The position numbers and the translations under genes were made by a program. From Didemnitutus sp047777955 (lineage in GTDB: Bacteria; Verrucomicrobiota; Verrucomicrobiia; Opitutales; Opitutaceae): DNA of 64,000 bases. Every line of letters begins with the position of its first letter. Positions within the stretch are counted from its first letter, which is position 1. Positions 35,231 to 46,767 of this stretch are shown in pieces. The notes under the pieces are model-generated. The model was not told the origin of the DNA. It ran no database searches and worked only from the letters and a program-made list of their open reading frames with translations. The stretch lies in the NCBI RefSeq assembly GCF_047777955.1, contig NZ_CP180537.1, forward strand, positions 4,216,001 to 4,280,000, written 5' to 3'.

Positions 35231-36225
35231 CATTTCCGGGCGAGCACGCGGCGCAGCGCCGGCGCGAGGCGGCGCGCCAGCGCGCGGTTGGCGTAACCGG
35301 TCCAGGCCACCGGCGTCGTCGTGTCGAGCGGCGCCCGCAGCGGCCGGCCGTCGGGCGCGGTGACCACGCAGCCGGCCTCGCGCGCGATCAGCTCCGCGCA
35401 AAGGTCGTAGGGGTGGCAGGCCAGCGCCGCGCCGCGCGCGAGCCCGAGCCGCGCGAAGGCGAGCGGCCGCAGGTCCGCGACGAAGCGGTCGTGTCCGGCG
35501 ATGAGCTCGTGCAGCTGGCCGCCGGTCGAGAGATACTGGTCGTCGAACACCGGCTGGCCGTTCGCCGCGCCGTCGACGCCGAGCTCGCGCCACAACGCCT
35601 CCTCGCGCGCCGCGAGCCAGGCCTTGCCCTCGGGGAAGAACTTCGCGAACGACGCGAAGCCGTGCGCCACGTCGCGTGCGGTCGACGGCCGCAGCGCGAG
35701 CCGCCGCCGGCGCCCGTCGCGCAGGTCGATGCGTTCCGCGCGCACGCCGCGCCCGCGCACGGCGCTGAGCTGATCGGCGCAGCCGGCCTTCGCCGTCGGC
35801 AGCTCGGTCATGGCGGCGACGGTGATGTCGGCCAGCGTCGTGCGCGCCCCGCGCTGCGGCGCCAGCCCGGCGAGGCTCCAGGCGCTGCGCTTGTCGAACA
35901 TCAGGCCGCGCGTGCCGTCGATCGGGTCGAGGAGGAGCTTCCACCGCGTCGCGGCCACGGGCGTGCCGCGCGGGAAGGTGTGGGCCGCGTCCTCCGCCAG
36001 CCCCTCCATCACCAGCTCCAGCGGCGCGGTGCGCGGCCAGTTTTCCTCCAGCCAGTCCTGCACCGCCGCCTCGGAGACCCGGTCGATGGCGTAGATCGTG
36101 TCGGCCGCGGTCACCGCCGCGATGCGCGCGAGCCGCGCCGTCCCGCGGACGCGCGCGGCGAGCACCGCGGCGCGGATCGCGTCTTGCAGGCGGCAAAGCA
36201 GGCGGCGGGCGCGCTCGGGATTCAC
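35230..36225 (-). CDS. Inositol monophosphatase-family protein
   Basis: A 331-residue protein from a GTG start at 36225 (no ATG gives the family N-terminus). The IMPase metal site is seen as LLLDPIDGTRGLMFDKR, preceded by LVMEGLAED for the upstream acidic ligand. The C-terminal signature region reads PYDLCAELIAREAGCVVTAPDG. The family hydrolyses inositol phosphates, fructose bisphosphate or PAP with magnesium; residues here do not settle which. A long Arg-rich insertion around 165-200 lengthens it beyond E. coli SuhB. It is divergent from the GNAT gene by 66 bases. Confidence 0.85.
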   Translation of the reverse strand: MNPERARRLLCRLQDAIRAAVLAARVRGTARLARIAAVTAADTIYAIDRVSEAAVQDWLEENWPRTAPLELVMEGLAEDAAHTFPRGTPVAATRWKLLLDPIDGTRGLMFDKRSAWSLAGLAPQRGARTTLADITVAAMTELPTAKAGCADQLSAVRGRGVRAERIDLRDGRRRRLALRPSTARDVAHGFASFAKFFPEGKAWLAAREEALWRELGVDGAANGQPVFDDQYLSTGGQLHELIAGHDRFVADLRPLAFARLGLARGAALACHPYDLCAELIAREAGCVVTAPDGRPLRAPLDTTTPVAWTGYANRALARRLAPALRRVLARK

Positions 36226-36291
36226 GGCGGGGAGTCTCCCCGGCGAAACCCGGTGCTGACGAGGAAGAAAAATCCCGCCAGCCTCCGCCGC

Positions 36292-36768
36292 GTGCCTCCC
36301 TCCTGCCGCCTCCGCCCCGCGAAACCCGACGACCTCGACGTCGTGCTGCCGTGGGCGCCGGACGCGGAGGCGATGCGCCGGTGGGCCGGGCCGTCGATCG
36401 GCTTTCCGGTCTCGCGCCAGCAGCTCTGGGAAAACCTCCACCACGTCGCCGGCGAGGCCTTCGTCCTCTGCCTGGCCCCCGGGGAGGAGATCGTGGGCTT
36501 CGGGCAGGTGATGCACCGCGAGGACGATTACGCGCACCTCGCCCGCATCATCGTCGCCCCCGCCCGGCGCGGCCAGGGGCTCGGCCGCGTCCTCTGCCGC
36601 GAATTGCTGCGCGTGGCGCCGACGTTCCTGCCCGTCCAGGCCTTTTCGCTCTACGTCTATCCCGACAACGCCCGCGCCCGCGCGCTGTATCGCTCGCTCG
36701 GCTTCGCCGACGTGCGCGAGGAACGCGGCTTCCTCCGCATGGAGAAGCTCGGGCTCGCGCTCCCGTAG
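36292..36768 (+). CDS. GNAT-family N-acetyltransferase
   Basis: A 158-residue protein from a GTG start at 36292. The acetyl-CoA motif A is clear: ARIIVAPARRGQGLGRVLCREL, with the RxxGxG pyrophosphate loop. Motif B follows with NARARALYRSLGFADV. Substrate unknown. Start confidence is moderate; no nearby ATG produces the N-terminal RLRPAKPDD strand that GNATs have. Confidence 0.85.
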   Translation: MPPSCRLRPAKPDDLDVVLPWAPDAEAMRRWAGPSIGFPVSRQQLWENLHHVAGEAFVLCLAPGEEIVGFGQVMHREDDYAHLARIIVAPARRGQGLGRVLCRELLRVAPTFLPVQAFSLYVYPDNARARALYRSLGFADVREERGFLRMEKLGLALP

Positions 36769-36835
36769 CGCGCCCGGCGCGCCGCGATTGGTCCTTTCGT
36801 TTTCAGGTCCGCTGCGCATCGTCGCGGCTTTGCGC

Positions 36836-38674
36836 ATGAAAACCCGCCTGCTGTCCGCCGCCCTGCTCGCCGCGCCGCTCGCGCTCGCGAGTTCGCCCTC
36901 CGACTTCCTGCCGCCCGCGCCCGCCTGGCACGGCGCCAGCGAGGCCCTCGTCGCGCCGCCGGACAGCCCGTGGATCACGCCGGCGGAGAAGACCGGCCTC
37001 ACCGACTCGCCGAACTACGCCGACACGATCGCGTGGCTCGAGAAGCTCGCGGCCGCCTCGCCGCGGATCAAGCTGGTCGAGTTCGGCCGCACCGCACAGG
37101 GCCGCCCGCTCTACCTCGTCGTCGCCAGCCAGGAGGGCGCCGAGACCGCCGAGGCGCTCACGGCCAACCGGCGCCCGACGCTGCTCGCCCAGGCGGGCAT
37201 CCACTCCGGCGAGATCGACGGCAAGGACGCCGGCCTGATGTTCCTGCGCGACCTCGCCTTCGGCGCCCAGGCCCCGCTGCTGGAGAAGGCGAACTTCCTC
37301 TTCATCCCCGTCTTCAACGCCGACGGCCACGAGCGCAGCTCGGAGCGGAACCGCCCGAACCAGCGCGGCCCCGTCCACCAGGGCTGGCGCACCACCGCGC
37401 AGAACCTGAACCTCAACCGCGATTACATGAAAGCCGACGCGCCCGAGATGCGCGCGCTGCTCGAGGTGCTCAACGACTGGCAGCCCGAGCTCTACCTCGA
37501 CCTCCACGTCACCGACGGCATCGACTACCAATACGACATCACTTTCGGTCACAACGGCTATGGCGGGCAGTTCGCCTGGTCGCCGCAGATCGGCAAGTGG
37601 CTCGACGACGTCCTCGATCCCCTCCTCGACCGGGCCCTCACCGCCGCCGGCCACCAGCCCGGCCCGCTCATCTTCGCCCAGAACAACCGCGACCTCGCCG
37701 AGGGCATCGGCATGGGCACCACGACTCCGCGCTTCTCCAACGGCTACGGCGACCTGCGCCACATCCCGTCCATCCTCGTCGAGAACCACTCGCTCAAGCC
37801 CTACAAGCAGCGCGTGCTCGGCACCTACGTGCTCCTCGCCGCCGCCCTCCGCGGCCTCGGCGACAACGCCGCCGGCGTCCGCGCCGCGATCGACGCCGAC
37901 AGCGACACCCGCCCGGCGAAGCTCGCCGCCAACTTCGGCGTGCCGCGGGAGACCGACGCGAAGTTCGACTTCGCCGGCATCGCCTTCGAGACCTACGACT
38001 CACCCGCCTCCGGCACCAAGGAAGTGCGCTGGCTCGGCACGCCGAAAACCTACGCCGGCATCCCCGTCCACCTCGACCGCAACGGCGCCACGCTGGCGCG
38101 CCCGAAGGCGTTCTACGTGCCCGTGACGAAGCCCGAGCTCATCGAGCGCCTCCGCGCCCACGGCATCGAGATGAACGAGCTGAGCGAGGACACCACCGTC
38201 CGCGTCACCCTCGCGCGCCTCACCGGCCCGAAGCCCTCCGCCCTGCCCTTCGAGGGTCACCACACGCTCAAGTTCGACCACCTCGACTGGGAGACGCGCG
38301 ACGAGGTCTACCCCGCCGGCTCCGTGCGCATCTCCACCGACCAGCCCCTCGGCGACCTCGCCATGATGCTGCTCGATCCGGTCAGCGACGAGTCGTTCCT
38401 CGCCTGGGGCTTCTTCCCCGAGATCCTCCAGCGCACGGAATACATCGAGGGCTACGTCATCGCCCCGCTGGCGGAGAAGATGCTCGCCGACGATCCCAAG
38501 CTGAAGGCCGAGTTCGAGGCCAAGCTCGCCGCTGAGCCGGCCTTCGCGAAAAACCCCACCGCGCGCCTGCAGTGGTTCTACCGCCGCTCGAAGTTCTACG
38601 ACGACCGCCACCTCCTTTATCCCGTCGGCTTGGAACGCGACGAGGACGCGCCGCTGAGCGCGACGGCTCCCTAG
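36836..38674 (+). CDS. Exported M14-family zinc carboxypeptidase
   Basis: A 612-residue protein with a signal peptide (about 1-19). The zinc site of M14 is visible: GIHSGEIDGKD gives HxxE, and LYLDLHVTDG gives the third His. The substrate-binding region FNADGHER and NLNLNRDYMK also match. The C-terminal half (from about 370) is an additional beta-rich region, making the protein longer than classic carboxypeptidase A types. It probably trims peptides in the periplasm or outside the cell, which fits the POT peptide importer elsewhere in the window (inference). Confidence 0.9.
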   Translation: MKTRLLSAALLAAPLALASSPSDFLPPAPAWHGASEALVAPPDSPWITPAEKTGLTDSPNYADTIAWLEKLAAASPRIKLVEFGRTAQGRPLYLVVASQEGAETAEALTANRRPTLLAQAGIHSGEIDGKDAGLMFLRDLAFGAQAPLLEKANFLFIPVFNADGHERSSERNRPNQRGPVHQGWRTTAQNLNLNRDYMKADAPEMRALLEVLNDWQPELYLDLHVTDGIDYQYDITFGHNGYGGQFAWSPQIGKWLDDVLDPLLDRALTAAGHQPGPLIFAQNNRDLAEGIGMGTTTPRFSNGYGDLRHIPSILVENHSLKPYKQRVLGTYVLLAAALRGLGDNAAGVRAAIDADSDTRPAKLAANFGVPRETDAKFDFAGIAFETYDSPASGTKEVRWLGTPKTYAGIPVHLDRNGATLARPKAFYVPVTKPELIERLRAHGIEMNELSEDTTVRVTLARLTGPKPSALPFEGHHTLKFDHLDWETRDEVYPAGSVRISTDQPLGDLAMMLLDPVSDESFLAWGFFPEILQRTEYIEGYVIAPLAEKMLADDPKLKAEFEAKLAAEPAFAKNPTARLQWFYRRSKFYDDRHLLYPVGLERDEDAPLSATAP

Positions 38675-38687
38675 CCCGCCCGCCGCC

Positions 38688-38867
38688 TCACCGGGCGGCG
38701 CCCGCGCCGCCCGATGGCATGCCGGCCCCGACCGCGGGCCGGGACGACGCGACGGCGGCGGGACGCTCCGGCGGCGCCGACGAGAACCAGGGCGCCACCG
38801 CTCGCGCGTGGCAGCTGGCGCACAGGGCCAATCCGGCGCCGGCGAGCACCGCGAGCAGCAAGCGCAT
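38688..38867 (-). CDS. Small exported or lipoprotein-like hypothetical
   Basis: A 59-residue frame with a hydrophobic signal-like start (MRLLLAVLAGAGLALCASC) and a Pro/Ala-rich remainder. The cysteines could form a poor lipobox. It is convergent with the M14 gene (13 bases). No family recognised; it may not be real. Confidence 0.4.
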   Translation of the reverse strand: MRLLLAVLAGAGLALCASCHARAVAPWFSSAPPERPAAVASSRPAVGAGMPSGGAGAAR

Positions 38868-39048
38868 GGCGTGATTTGCCGGCGGACGATCAGTCGGTAT
38901 CATGCGTCGTTAGAGCGGCGCGCACGTCGTCGGGTTGCCCGGATAAAATCCGCCTCCGGGCATCGGGCGGCCACCCGCCAGCGCCGCCGCGTCATATCGG
39001 GTTTGCCAAGGCGCGCGCGCGCCGCTTGGTTCGAAGCCCTTTTCCGCC

Positions 39049-40449
<1,401 letters not shown>

Positions 40450-40455
40450 GTCGAG

Positions 40456-40479
40456 CTGCGCGCGTCACTCCGCGCGCAG
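40456..40479. terminator. Hairpin between convergent asnS and permease genes
   Basis: A perfect 9-bp stem CTGCGCGCG (40456-40464) with 40471-40479 and a 6-base loop that contains the permease stop codon. It has no T-tract on either side, so an intrinsic terminator role is uncertain. Confidence 0.4.
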
Positions 40480-42861
40480 TAGCTCCGTCACGTCCACGCG
40501 CGCCGCCCGCTGCGCCGGCCACCAGCACGCGAGCAAGGCGACGACGAGCATCAGCAATCCCACCGCGGCGAACGTCAGCGCGTCGTGCGAAGGCGTGCCG
40601 ATCAGCAGCGATTCGAGAAAACGGGACAAAGCCCACGCCGCCGCGAGGCCGATTGCGACACCGAGGGCCGCGAGCCCCGCGCCGGCGCTCAGCACGAGTC
40701 GATACAACGACGTGCCCATCGCACCCAGTGCGAGCCGCACGCCGAACTCCGCGCGCCGCTGCGCCACCGAATACGCCATCATCGCGAACAAGCCGGTCGC
40801 CGCCAGCAGCAGCGCGAGCGCCGAGAGCACCTGCAGCAGCGCGAACGCCAGCCGTTCGTTGTTCACCTCCCATTTCCGATGCTGTTCGAGCGGATAGAGG
40901 CCAATCACCGCGACGGTGGGTGCGACCTCGTAGAGTGCGCGGCGCACCTGCGCTTCGAATTTCGGACCCGGCGCGCCGGAGAGCTTGAGCAGCACTTCGT
41001 CGGCGGCCCAGTAGGGCGATTGCCAATAGGGGAAGAAAAACCGCGGCTTCGCCCCGTCGCGCTGCGCGATCTGGTCGCCCACCACCCCCGCGATTTCCCA
41101 CGGCTTCTGGTCGAAGCCCACCACCCGTTCACCCACCGGATTACGATCGCCGAAAAAGAGCCGCGCCATCGTCTCGTTGATCCAGATCGCGGGCGGATCG
41201 GAGGGGCGCTGCGCGGACAGCGGACGCCCGAGCCGCAACGGAATTCCGAGCGCCTCCAGCAACTCCGGCGAGCATGGATTGCCCGCAGCCTCGATCTCCG
41301 GACTGTCCTCACGACCGAAGATTTTAGTTTTCTGCGGCGCGTAGTAGGACGGCACCGCGCCCATCGAGAGCGCCGCGCTCGCCACGCCCGGGATGCTCCG
41401 CACCCGCTCCAGCAGCACCCGCCGCTGCTCGATCAACTGCTCGGCGCTCGGCCGCTCGCGCATCGGCCGGCTCAACATCACGGTGTAACGATGCTCCAGT
41501 TCGTAGCCCGGCTTCTGTCGGGCCATGTGGGCGAACGACCGCACCATCAGGCCTGCCCCCGTGAGCAACACGACCGCCAGCGCCGCCTCGATCACCACGA
41601 GCGCACCGCGCAACCGCCGCGTGGCCCGGCTCTCGCCCGCCGCCGCGGAGCCATCCTTCACGACGTCCTGGATGCTCAGCCGCGTCGTATGCCAGCCGGG
41701 CATGATCACCACCGCCAGCGTCGTGAGCGTCCCAACCACCGCGAGAAACGCCAGCCCCTCGCCACTCAGCTGCGCGACGGCGCCATCGCGTCCGCCCGGC
41801 GCGAGCGTCAGCAGCAGCGGCATCAGCCATTTCGCAATCATGGCGCCGAGACCCACCGCGAGGACCGACATCAGCAATCCCTCCGCAAGCAACGGCCGCA
41901 GCACATCCCGCCGCCGCGCGCCCAGCGCGAGCCGGACGCCGATCTCGCGCCGCCGGCCGAGCATGCGCACGAGCACGAGGCTGCCGGCGTTGACCGTGGC
42001 GATCGCGTAAAGAAAGCCCACGGCGCCCAGACTGATCCACAGCATCCGATGATAACGATGCACCCACACGTTGTCCGGCGGCTCCATCGCGGTCGTCACG
42101 CGCACACGATAGTCGCGGATGAATTTCTCGTAGGGTTTGCCCTGCTCGGGATGCAAGGTCTCCAGCTCGGCGCGCGTCTGCTCGGGCGTCACGCCGGGCG
42201 CAAGGCGGGCGAGCGTCACGATCGGCAGGAACGCCTCGGCATTCCCCGCCGCCGCCGGCAGGGCGTAGGGCAGGAACACGCTGCGCTCGCCCGGCACCAC
42301 CACCGGCGGCGTGAAGTCGCGCGGTAGCACGCCCACGATGCGGTGCGGGTGGCCGTTGACCTTCAACTCCCGCTCCAGCACGCGCGGGTCGGCGCCAAGG
42401 CGGTTGCGCCAGAACCAGTCGCTGAGCACCACGACCTTCGCCGCGTTGGGCTGGGTTTCCTCCGGCAAAAACGTGCGGCCGAGCGCCGGCTGCACGCCGA
42501 GCAGCGCGAAGAAATTATCCGTCACGCGCGCCGCGAACAGGCCCTGCGGCTCGTCGTCGACGAGCAGGTTCACCGCCTCGTAGGAGGCGCCCGCCACCGC
42601 CGCGAACGACTTTGCTTCCCGGTAGGCGAAATACTTCAGCAGGAAGGGCGCCTGCGAGCTCGGCATCTTGGGATTCGACAGCTCGATCCGCACCAGCCGC
42701 TCCGGCTCGGGGTAGGCGACGCGCGGGAAAAGCGCCTGCGCGATCATGCTGTAGAACGTCGCCGCCGCCCCCACGCCCAGCGCCATGGTGACCACAACCG
42801 CCAGCGTGTGCGCCGGGCTGCGGGTGAGGGAGCGAACCGCGATCCTGAGGGTGGTCAGCAT
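40465..42861 (-). CDS. ADOP-type orphan ABC permease (MacB_PCD/FtsX)
   Basis: A 798-residue permease with two MacB-periplasmic/FtsX units in tandem: an N-terminal helix (IAVRSLTRSPAHTLAVVVTMALG), a large periplasmic domain, an FtsX block with GSLVLVRMLGRRREIGVRLALGA, a second periplasmic domain, and a final FtsX block with YSVAQRRAEFGVRLALGA, ending RVDVTELLRAE. No ATPase is encoded nearby, the pattern of acidobacterial duplicated orphan permeases. It starts 4 bases after the stop of the second permease, so they form an operon. Substrate unknown. Confidence 0.85.
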   Translation of the reverse strand: MLTTLRIAVRSLTRSPAHTLAVVVTMALGVGAAATFYSMIAQALFPRVAYPEPERLVRIELSNPKMPSSQAPFLLKYFAYREAKSFAAVAGASYEAVNLLVDDEPQGLFAARVTDNFFALLGVQPALGRTFLPEETQPNAAKVVVLSDWFWRNRLGADPRVLERELKVNGHPHRIVGVLPRDFTPPVVVPGERSVFLPYALPAAAGNAEAFLPIVTLARLAPGVTPEQTRAELETLHPEQGKPYEKFIRDYRVRVTTAMEPPDNVWVHRYHRMLWISLGAVGFLYAIATVNAGSLVLVRMLGRRREIGVRLALGARRRDVLRPLLAEGLLMSVLAVGLGAMIAKWLMPLLLTLAPGGRDGAVAQLSGEGLAFLAVVGTLTTLAVVIMPGWHTTRLSIQDVVKDGSAAAGESRATRRLRGALVVIEAALAVVLLTGAGLMVRSFAHMARQKPGYELEHRYTVMLSRPMRERPSAEQLIEQRRVLLERVRSIPGVASAALSMGAVPSYYAPQKTKIFGREDSPEIEAAGNPCSPELLEALGIPLRLGRPLSAQRPSDPPAIWINETMARLFFGDRNPVGERVVGFDQKPWEIAGVVGDQIAQRDGAKPRFFFPYWQSPYWAADEVLLKLSGAPGPKFEAQVRRALYEVAPTVAVIGLYPLEQHRKWEVNNERLAFALLQVLSALALLLAATGLFAMMAYSVAQRRAEFGVRLALGAMGTSLYRLVLSAGAGLAALGVAIGLAAAWALSRFLESLLIGTPSHDALTFAAVGLLMLVVALLACWWPAQRAARVDVTELLRAE

Positions 42862-42865
42862 AAAA

Positions 42866-45269
42866 TCACTCCGCGCGCAGCAGCTTCACCACGTCGACCT
42901 TGCCGGCGCGCCACGCCGGCCAGGCGCAGGCGGGCAGCGCGACGAGGAACATCACCAGGCCCACGAGGCCGAACACGAGCGGGTCGGCCCCCGGGTGCCG
43001 TAGAGCACCGCGGTCATCAGGCGCGACAGGCCCCACGCGATGCCAAGGCCCAGCACGACCCCGAGCGCGGCGAGCACGAGCCCGCTGCGGATCACCAGCC
43101 AGCGCAGCGACGCCGGCGTGGCGCCGAACGTCAGCCGGATGCCGAACTCCGCGCGGCGCTGCGCCACCGAGTAGGACATCATCGCGAACAGCCCGAGCAT
43201 GGCCAGCAGCAGCGCCAGCCCGCCCAGCACCTCGAGCGCGGCCATCACGAAACGCTCGGTGTTGATCTCCGACTTCTGCTGCTGGTCGAGGCCCGTGACC
43301 GCCATCACGGCGAACTTCGGCTCGATCTCGTAGATCGCCCGGCGCACGTCGCTGTTGAACTTCGGGTCCGGCTTCGCCGTGGTGTGCACGAGCAGGTTGA
43401 AGGCCGTGTTCCACTTCTGCTGCCAGTAGGGAAAATAGTAGCGCGGCTTCGCCTCGGTGCGCGCGGAGCGGATGTCGCCGACCACGCCGACGATCTCCCA
43501 TTTTTCCTGCGCGTTCAGCTCGATCCGCTCCCCCAGCGGGCTGCGGCCGGGAAAATAATTGCGGGCGAACGTCTCGCTCACGACGACCGACACCGGGTCG
43601 CCCGGGCGCAGCTCCGCGAGCGACCGGCCCGCGCGGAGCGGGATGCCGAGCTGGTCGAGCGCGTCGGGCATCAGGACGTGCGGCGCCGCGTCGACCTCGC
43701 CGGCATCCGGCCGGCCGGCGAGCTTGATCTTCACCGGCCCGAAGAACGCCGGCGTGAAGTTCGTCGCCACCAGGCTCGCTCCCGCCACGCCGGGCACCGC
43801 CTTCAGCCGCTCCACCACCTGCTTGTAGCGCTCGAGGCGCACGTCGGCTTTGAGGTTCTCCTCGCGCGAGAGGCGCAGGTTCACGATGAAGCGGTTCGCC
43901 GTCTGGTAGCCGGGCTCGTAGTCCTGCAGCGCCTGGAACGTCCGGATCATCAGCCCGGTGCCCGCGAGCAGCGCGACGGCGAGCGTGGCCTCGACCACCA
44001 CCAGCACGCGGCGGATCAGGCGCATGCGCCGGCTCTCGCCGGTCCCCTGCCCGCTGTCCTTCATCGCCTCGTTCACGTTCAAACGCGCCGCGCGCCACGC
44101 CGGACCGCTGGCGACGAGCACGCCCGTGACGAGGCCGAGGAGCGCGAGGTAGCCGAGGGTTTCCCAGCTGAGCGCGATCGCCTTGAAGGTGTTTTCCTCG
44201 CTGCCGGGGGCGACCGCCAGCAGCGCGGGCAGCAGCCACTTCGCCACCATCACGCCGCAGGCGATGGCGAGCGCCGACAGCACGAGCGCCTCGATCAGCA
44301 GCGGCCGCGCCACCGCCCAGCGTCCGGCACCGAGCGCGAGCCGGATGCCGGTGTCGCGCCGGCGGTCGAGGGTGCGCACGAGCATGAGGCTGCCGGCGTT
44401 CACGCAGGCGATCAGGTAGAGGAACGCCACCGCCACGATGCTGGTCCACTGCATCACGACGTAGCGCTGGTAGCCGTCGAACTCGGGGGCGCGTCGATCG
44501 GCTTCACCACCGCCTGGTATTTGCCCATCCACTCGGCATAGGGCTGGCCCTGCTCGGGCCGGATGGTGCGCAGCTCGGTCTGCGCCTCCGCCCGCGTCGC
44601 GCCCGGGCGCAGCCGCGCGATCGTGGCCAGGTTGTTGAAGGCCGTCTGCGGCGTCGCCACCGGCGGCAGCACGAGCGGCACGAACAGGCGGCCGCCCGCC
44701 ATGTTGAAGGCCGAGCGGAACTCCTCGGGCAGCACGCCGACGACCTGGTAGGTGCGCTCGTTGAGTCGGATCTCCCGGCCCACGATCGCCGGGTCCGCGC
44801 CGAAGCGGCTCTTCCAATACGCGAAGGTGAGGATGGCGACGTGCTCGGAGCCGGGCTGCCCGTCGTTCGGACCGAAGGTGCGGCCGAGGAACGGCGCGAC
44901 ACCGAGCACGGTGAAGTAGTTCGCCGTGACGCGCGCCACGCTCACGCCCTCGGGCTCGCCGTTGACCACGAGGTTGAGCGCGTCCGTCGTGCCGCCGGCG
45001 AAGGCGGAGAGCGACCGGGCGCGCTCCCGGTAGGCCAGGTGCCGCGCCAGGAACGTCTGGATCGGGAATGGCGAGCCCTGGTAGACCGCCTCCACGCGCA
45101 CCAGCCGGTCGATCTCCGCGTAGTCGAAGCGGAGCAGCAGCGAGCCCTTGAGCGTGCTGTGCAGCGCCGCCGCGGTGCCGATGCCGAGCGCCAGCGTCAG
45201 GATGACGGTCACCGCATAACCAGGGGCGCGGGCCAGCGAGCGGCACACGACGCGAAATTCCGAGAACAT
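42866..45269 (-). CDS. ADOP-type orphan ABC permease (two frame breaks)
   Basis: Homologous to the downstream permease over its length. Three frames make one protein: residues 1 to about 262 from ATG 45269, then a middle part starting EFDGYQRYVVMQW, then an end reading DPLVFGLVGLVMF...VDVVKLLRAE. Both joins lie in G/C runs of five: 44485-44489 (C5 on the minus strand) and 42988-42992 (G5 on the minus strand). One added base at each restores a single chain of about 801 residues, ADPLVF and PPEFDGY being the natural joins. So the gene is probably intact in the organism. It is the upstream gene of the two-permease operon. Confidence 0.8.
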
Positions 45270-45351
45270 AGGGGCGGAGCGACGGCCCGGATCGGTCCGC
45301 GCCCACTCCACCAGCGGCGCGACGGAGCGTCAATCGCGCACGCGCCGCGGG

Positions 45352-46554
45352 TCAGGCGCGGCGGAAGCGGCGGCGCCATGCCACCGCGCCGAGCGCGAGC
45401 GCCCCGGCGAGTGCGGCATAGGTCGAGGGCTCGGGCACGGCGGAGGTCGTGAGCGTCGTCGAGTTCAGCCAGATGTCGCTCGCCGTGACGGTGACGGAAT
45501 ACGCGGAGGAGGCGTAGGCGCCGAGCCAGCTCGTGGGCACGACGAGCTGCGAGGAGAAGGTCGTGTCCGCATCCTCGAAGTATTGCGGCGCGCTGTAGGG
45601 CTGGGTGAGGTCGCGGGTGTCAAGCAGCGCGTTGGTCGAGGCGTCGAAGCCGAGGCGCTGGTTGAAATCGAGCGTGTGCGAGCGCACGACGTTGCCGCTC
45701 GCGATCTCGCGCACCTGCACGTCAAAGCGGTTCAGCAGCGGCAGCTCGTCGAGCGACGAGGTGTATTGAAACGTCAGGCCGTCGGCGTGCGTGCCCGCGG
45801 CGAGGAGCGAGAGCGACTGCGCGTAGGTCGCGCCGCTGGAGGCGCCGCGCAGCGTGGCATCGTTGGGGTTGAAGAGCAGCATCGGGTGCAGATGCGGATC
45901 AAACCAGGCGTCGGTCGCGGTGAGGCCGCCGACCGCGATCTGGTTCTCCAGCGGGTTCGAGGTGCCGAAGCGGAGCTCGAAGTGCAGGTGGTAGGCGTAA
46001 GCCTCCCCGCCGGAGCCGCCGGTGTTGCCGAGGTGGCCGATGGTCGTGCCGGCCGTGATGGCGGAGCCCTTGGCCCAGCCGGCGTTGTTGATGAGCGTCA
46101 CGCTGTCGTCGCTCAGGTGCATGTAGTAGGTGTAGAACGTCGTCCAAGTCTGCTTGTCGGGATTGGTCCCGTAGACGACGGAGGACGGCAGCGTGTGCTT
46201 CAGGACGACGTAGTTGCCGGCGCTGGCAGAGTAATCGAGCTTCTCGAACTGCGCGTCGTAGGCCGCGAGGATGTTTTCGCCGCCGGTGCCGTCGATATCG
46301 ATGCCGCGATGCCAGTCGTAGCTGCCGCTGAGCGAGGGCTGGCGGCGCGGGCCGAAGGTCTCCTCGATGTCGTTGAACGCCTTCCCCTGCACGGGAAAGC
46401 TCGTGTCCGAGCGAAGGGCGGCAAACGCGTTGACGATGTCCTCGTAGCCGGCGCGAAGCGGCGACGGCAGCGCGCCGAGCACGAGACCGGCGGCGAGCAG
46501 GAGCGCGCAACGGCGCGCGGCAGCGGAGGAGCGGGAGGGGAGCGGGAACTTCAT
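45352..46554 (-). CDS. M23-family metallopeptidase with PEP-CTERM sorting tail
   Basis: A 400-residue exported protein: signal peptide (about 8-35), LytM/M23 domain with HRGIDID near residue 80 (first His and Asp ligands), YYMHLSDD, and YHLHFELRFG near 190 (HxH), then a beta-rich region of about 160 residues. The last residues are AVPEPSTYAALAGALAL, a hydrophobic helix and WRRRFRRA, a PEP-CTERM signal. M23 enzymes cut peptidoglycan cross-links or glycine-rich peptides; the sorting tail implies exosortase-dependent anchoring or export. ATG at 46554 is chosen over one seven codons upstream because the signal peptide is standard from there. Confidence 0.9.
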   Translation of the reverse strand: MKFPLPSRSSAAARRCALLLAAGLVLGALPSPLRAGYEDIVNAFAALRSDTSFPVQGKAFNDIEETFGPRRQPSLSGSYDWHRGIDIDGTGGENILAAYDAQFEKLDYSASAGNYVVLKHTLPSSVVYGTNPDKQTWTTFYTYYMHLSDDSVTLINNAGWAKGSAITAGTTIGHLGNTGGSGGEAYAYHLHFELRFGTSNPLENQIAVGGLTATDAWFDPHLHPMLLFNPNDATLRGASSGATYAQSLSLLAAGTHADGLTFQYTSSLDELPLLNRFDVQVREIASGNVVRSHTLDFNQRLGFDASTNALLDTRDLTQPYSAPQYFEDADTTFSSQLVVPTSWLGAYASSAYSVTVTASDIWLNSTTLTTSAVPEPSTYAALAGALALGAVAWRRRFRRA

Positions 46555-46767
46555 GGGCCGCCGCCGACACTGCAATGCGCGTGCCCGGATTTTTTAACTT
46601 CCGCAAGTCGCTCCGGTCTAGCGAATAAGCACGCTACGGCTTTCGGCCCACCACCGATCTTCGTCCGTCATTTTCCCGGCGCCGGGACCGGTGCGCACCG
46701 GAAAGCGACCGGCCCCACTCTTGCAAAAATCTTGAGCCAAAGAGGTGCCGCCGCTACCACGTGCGGC

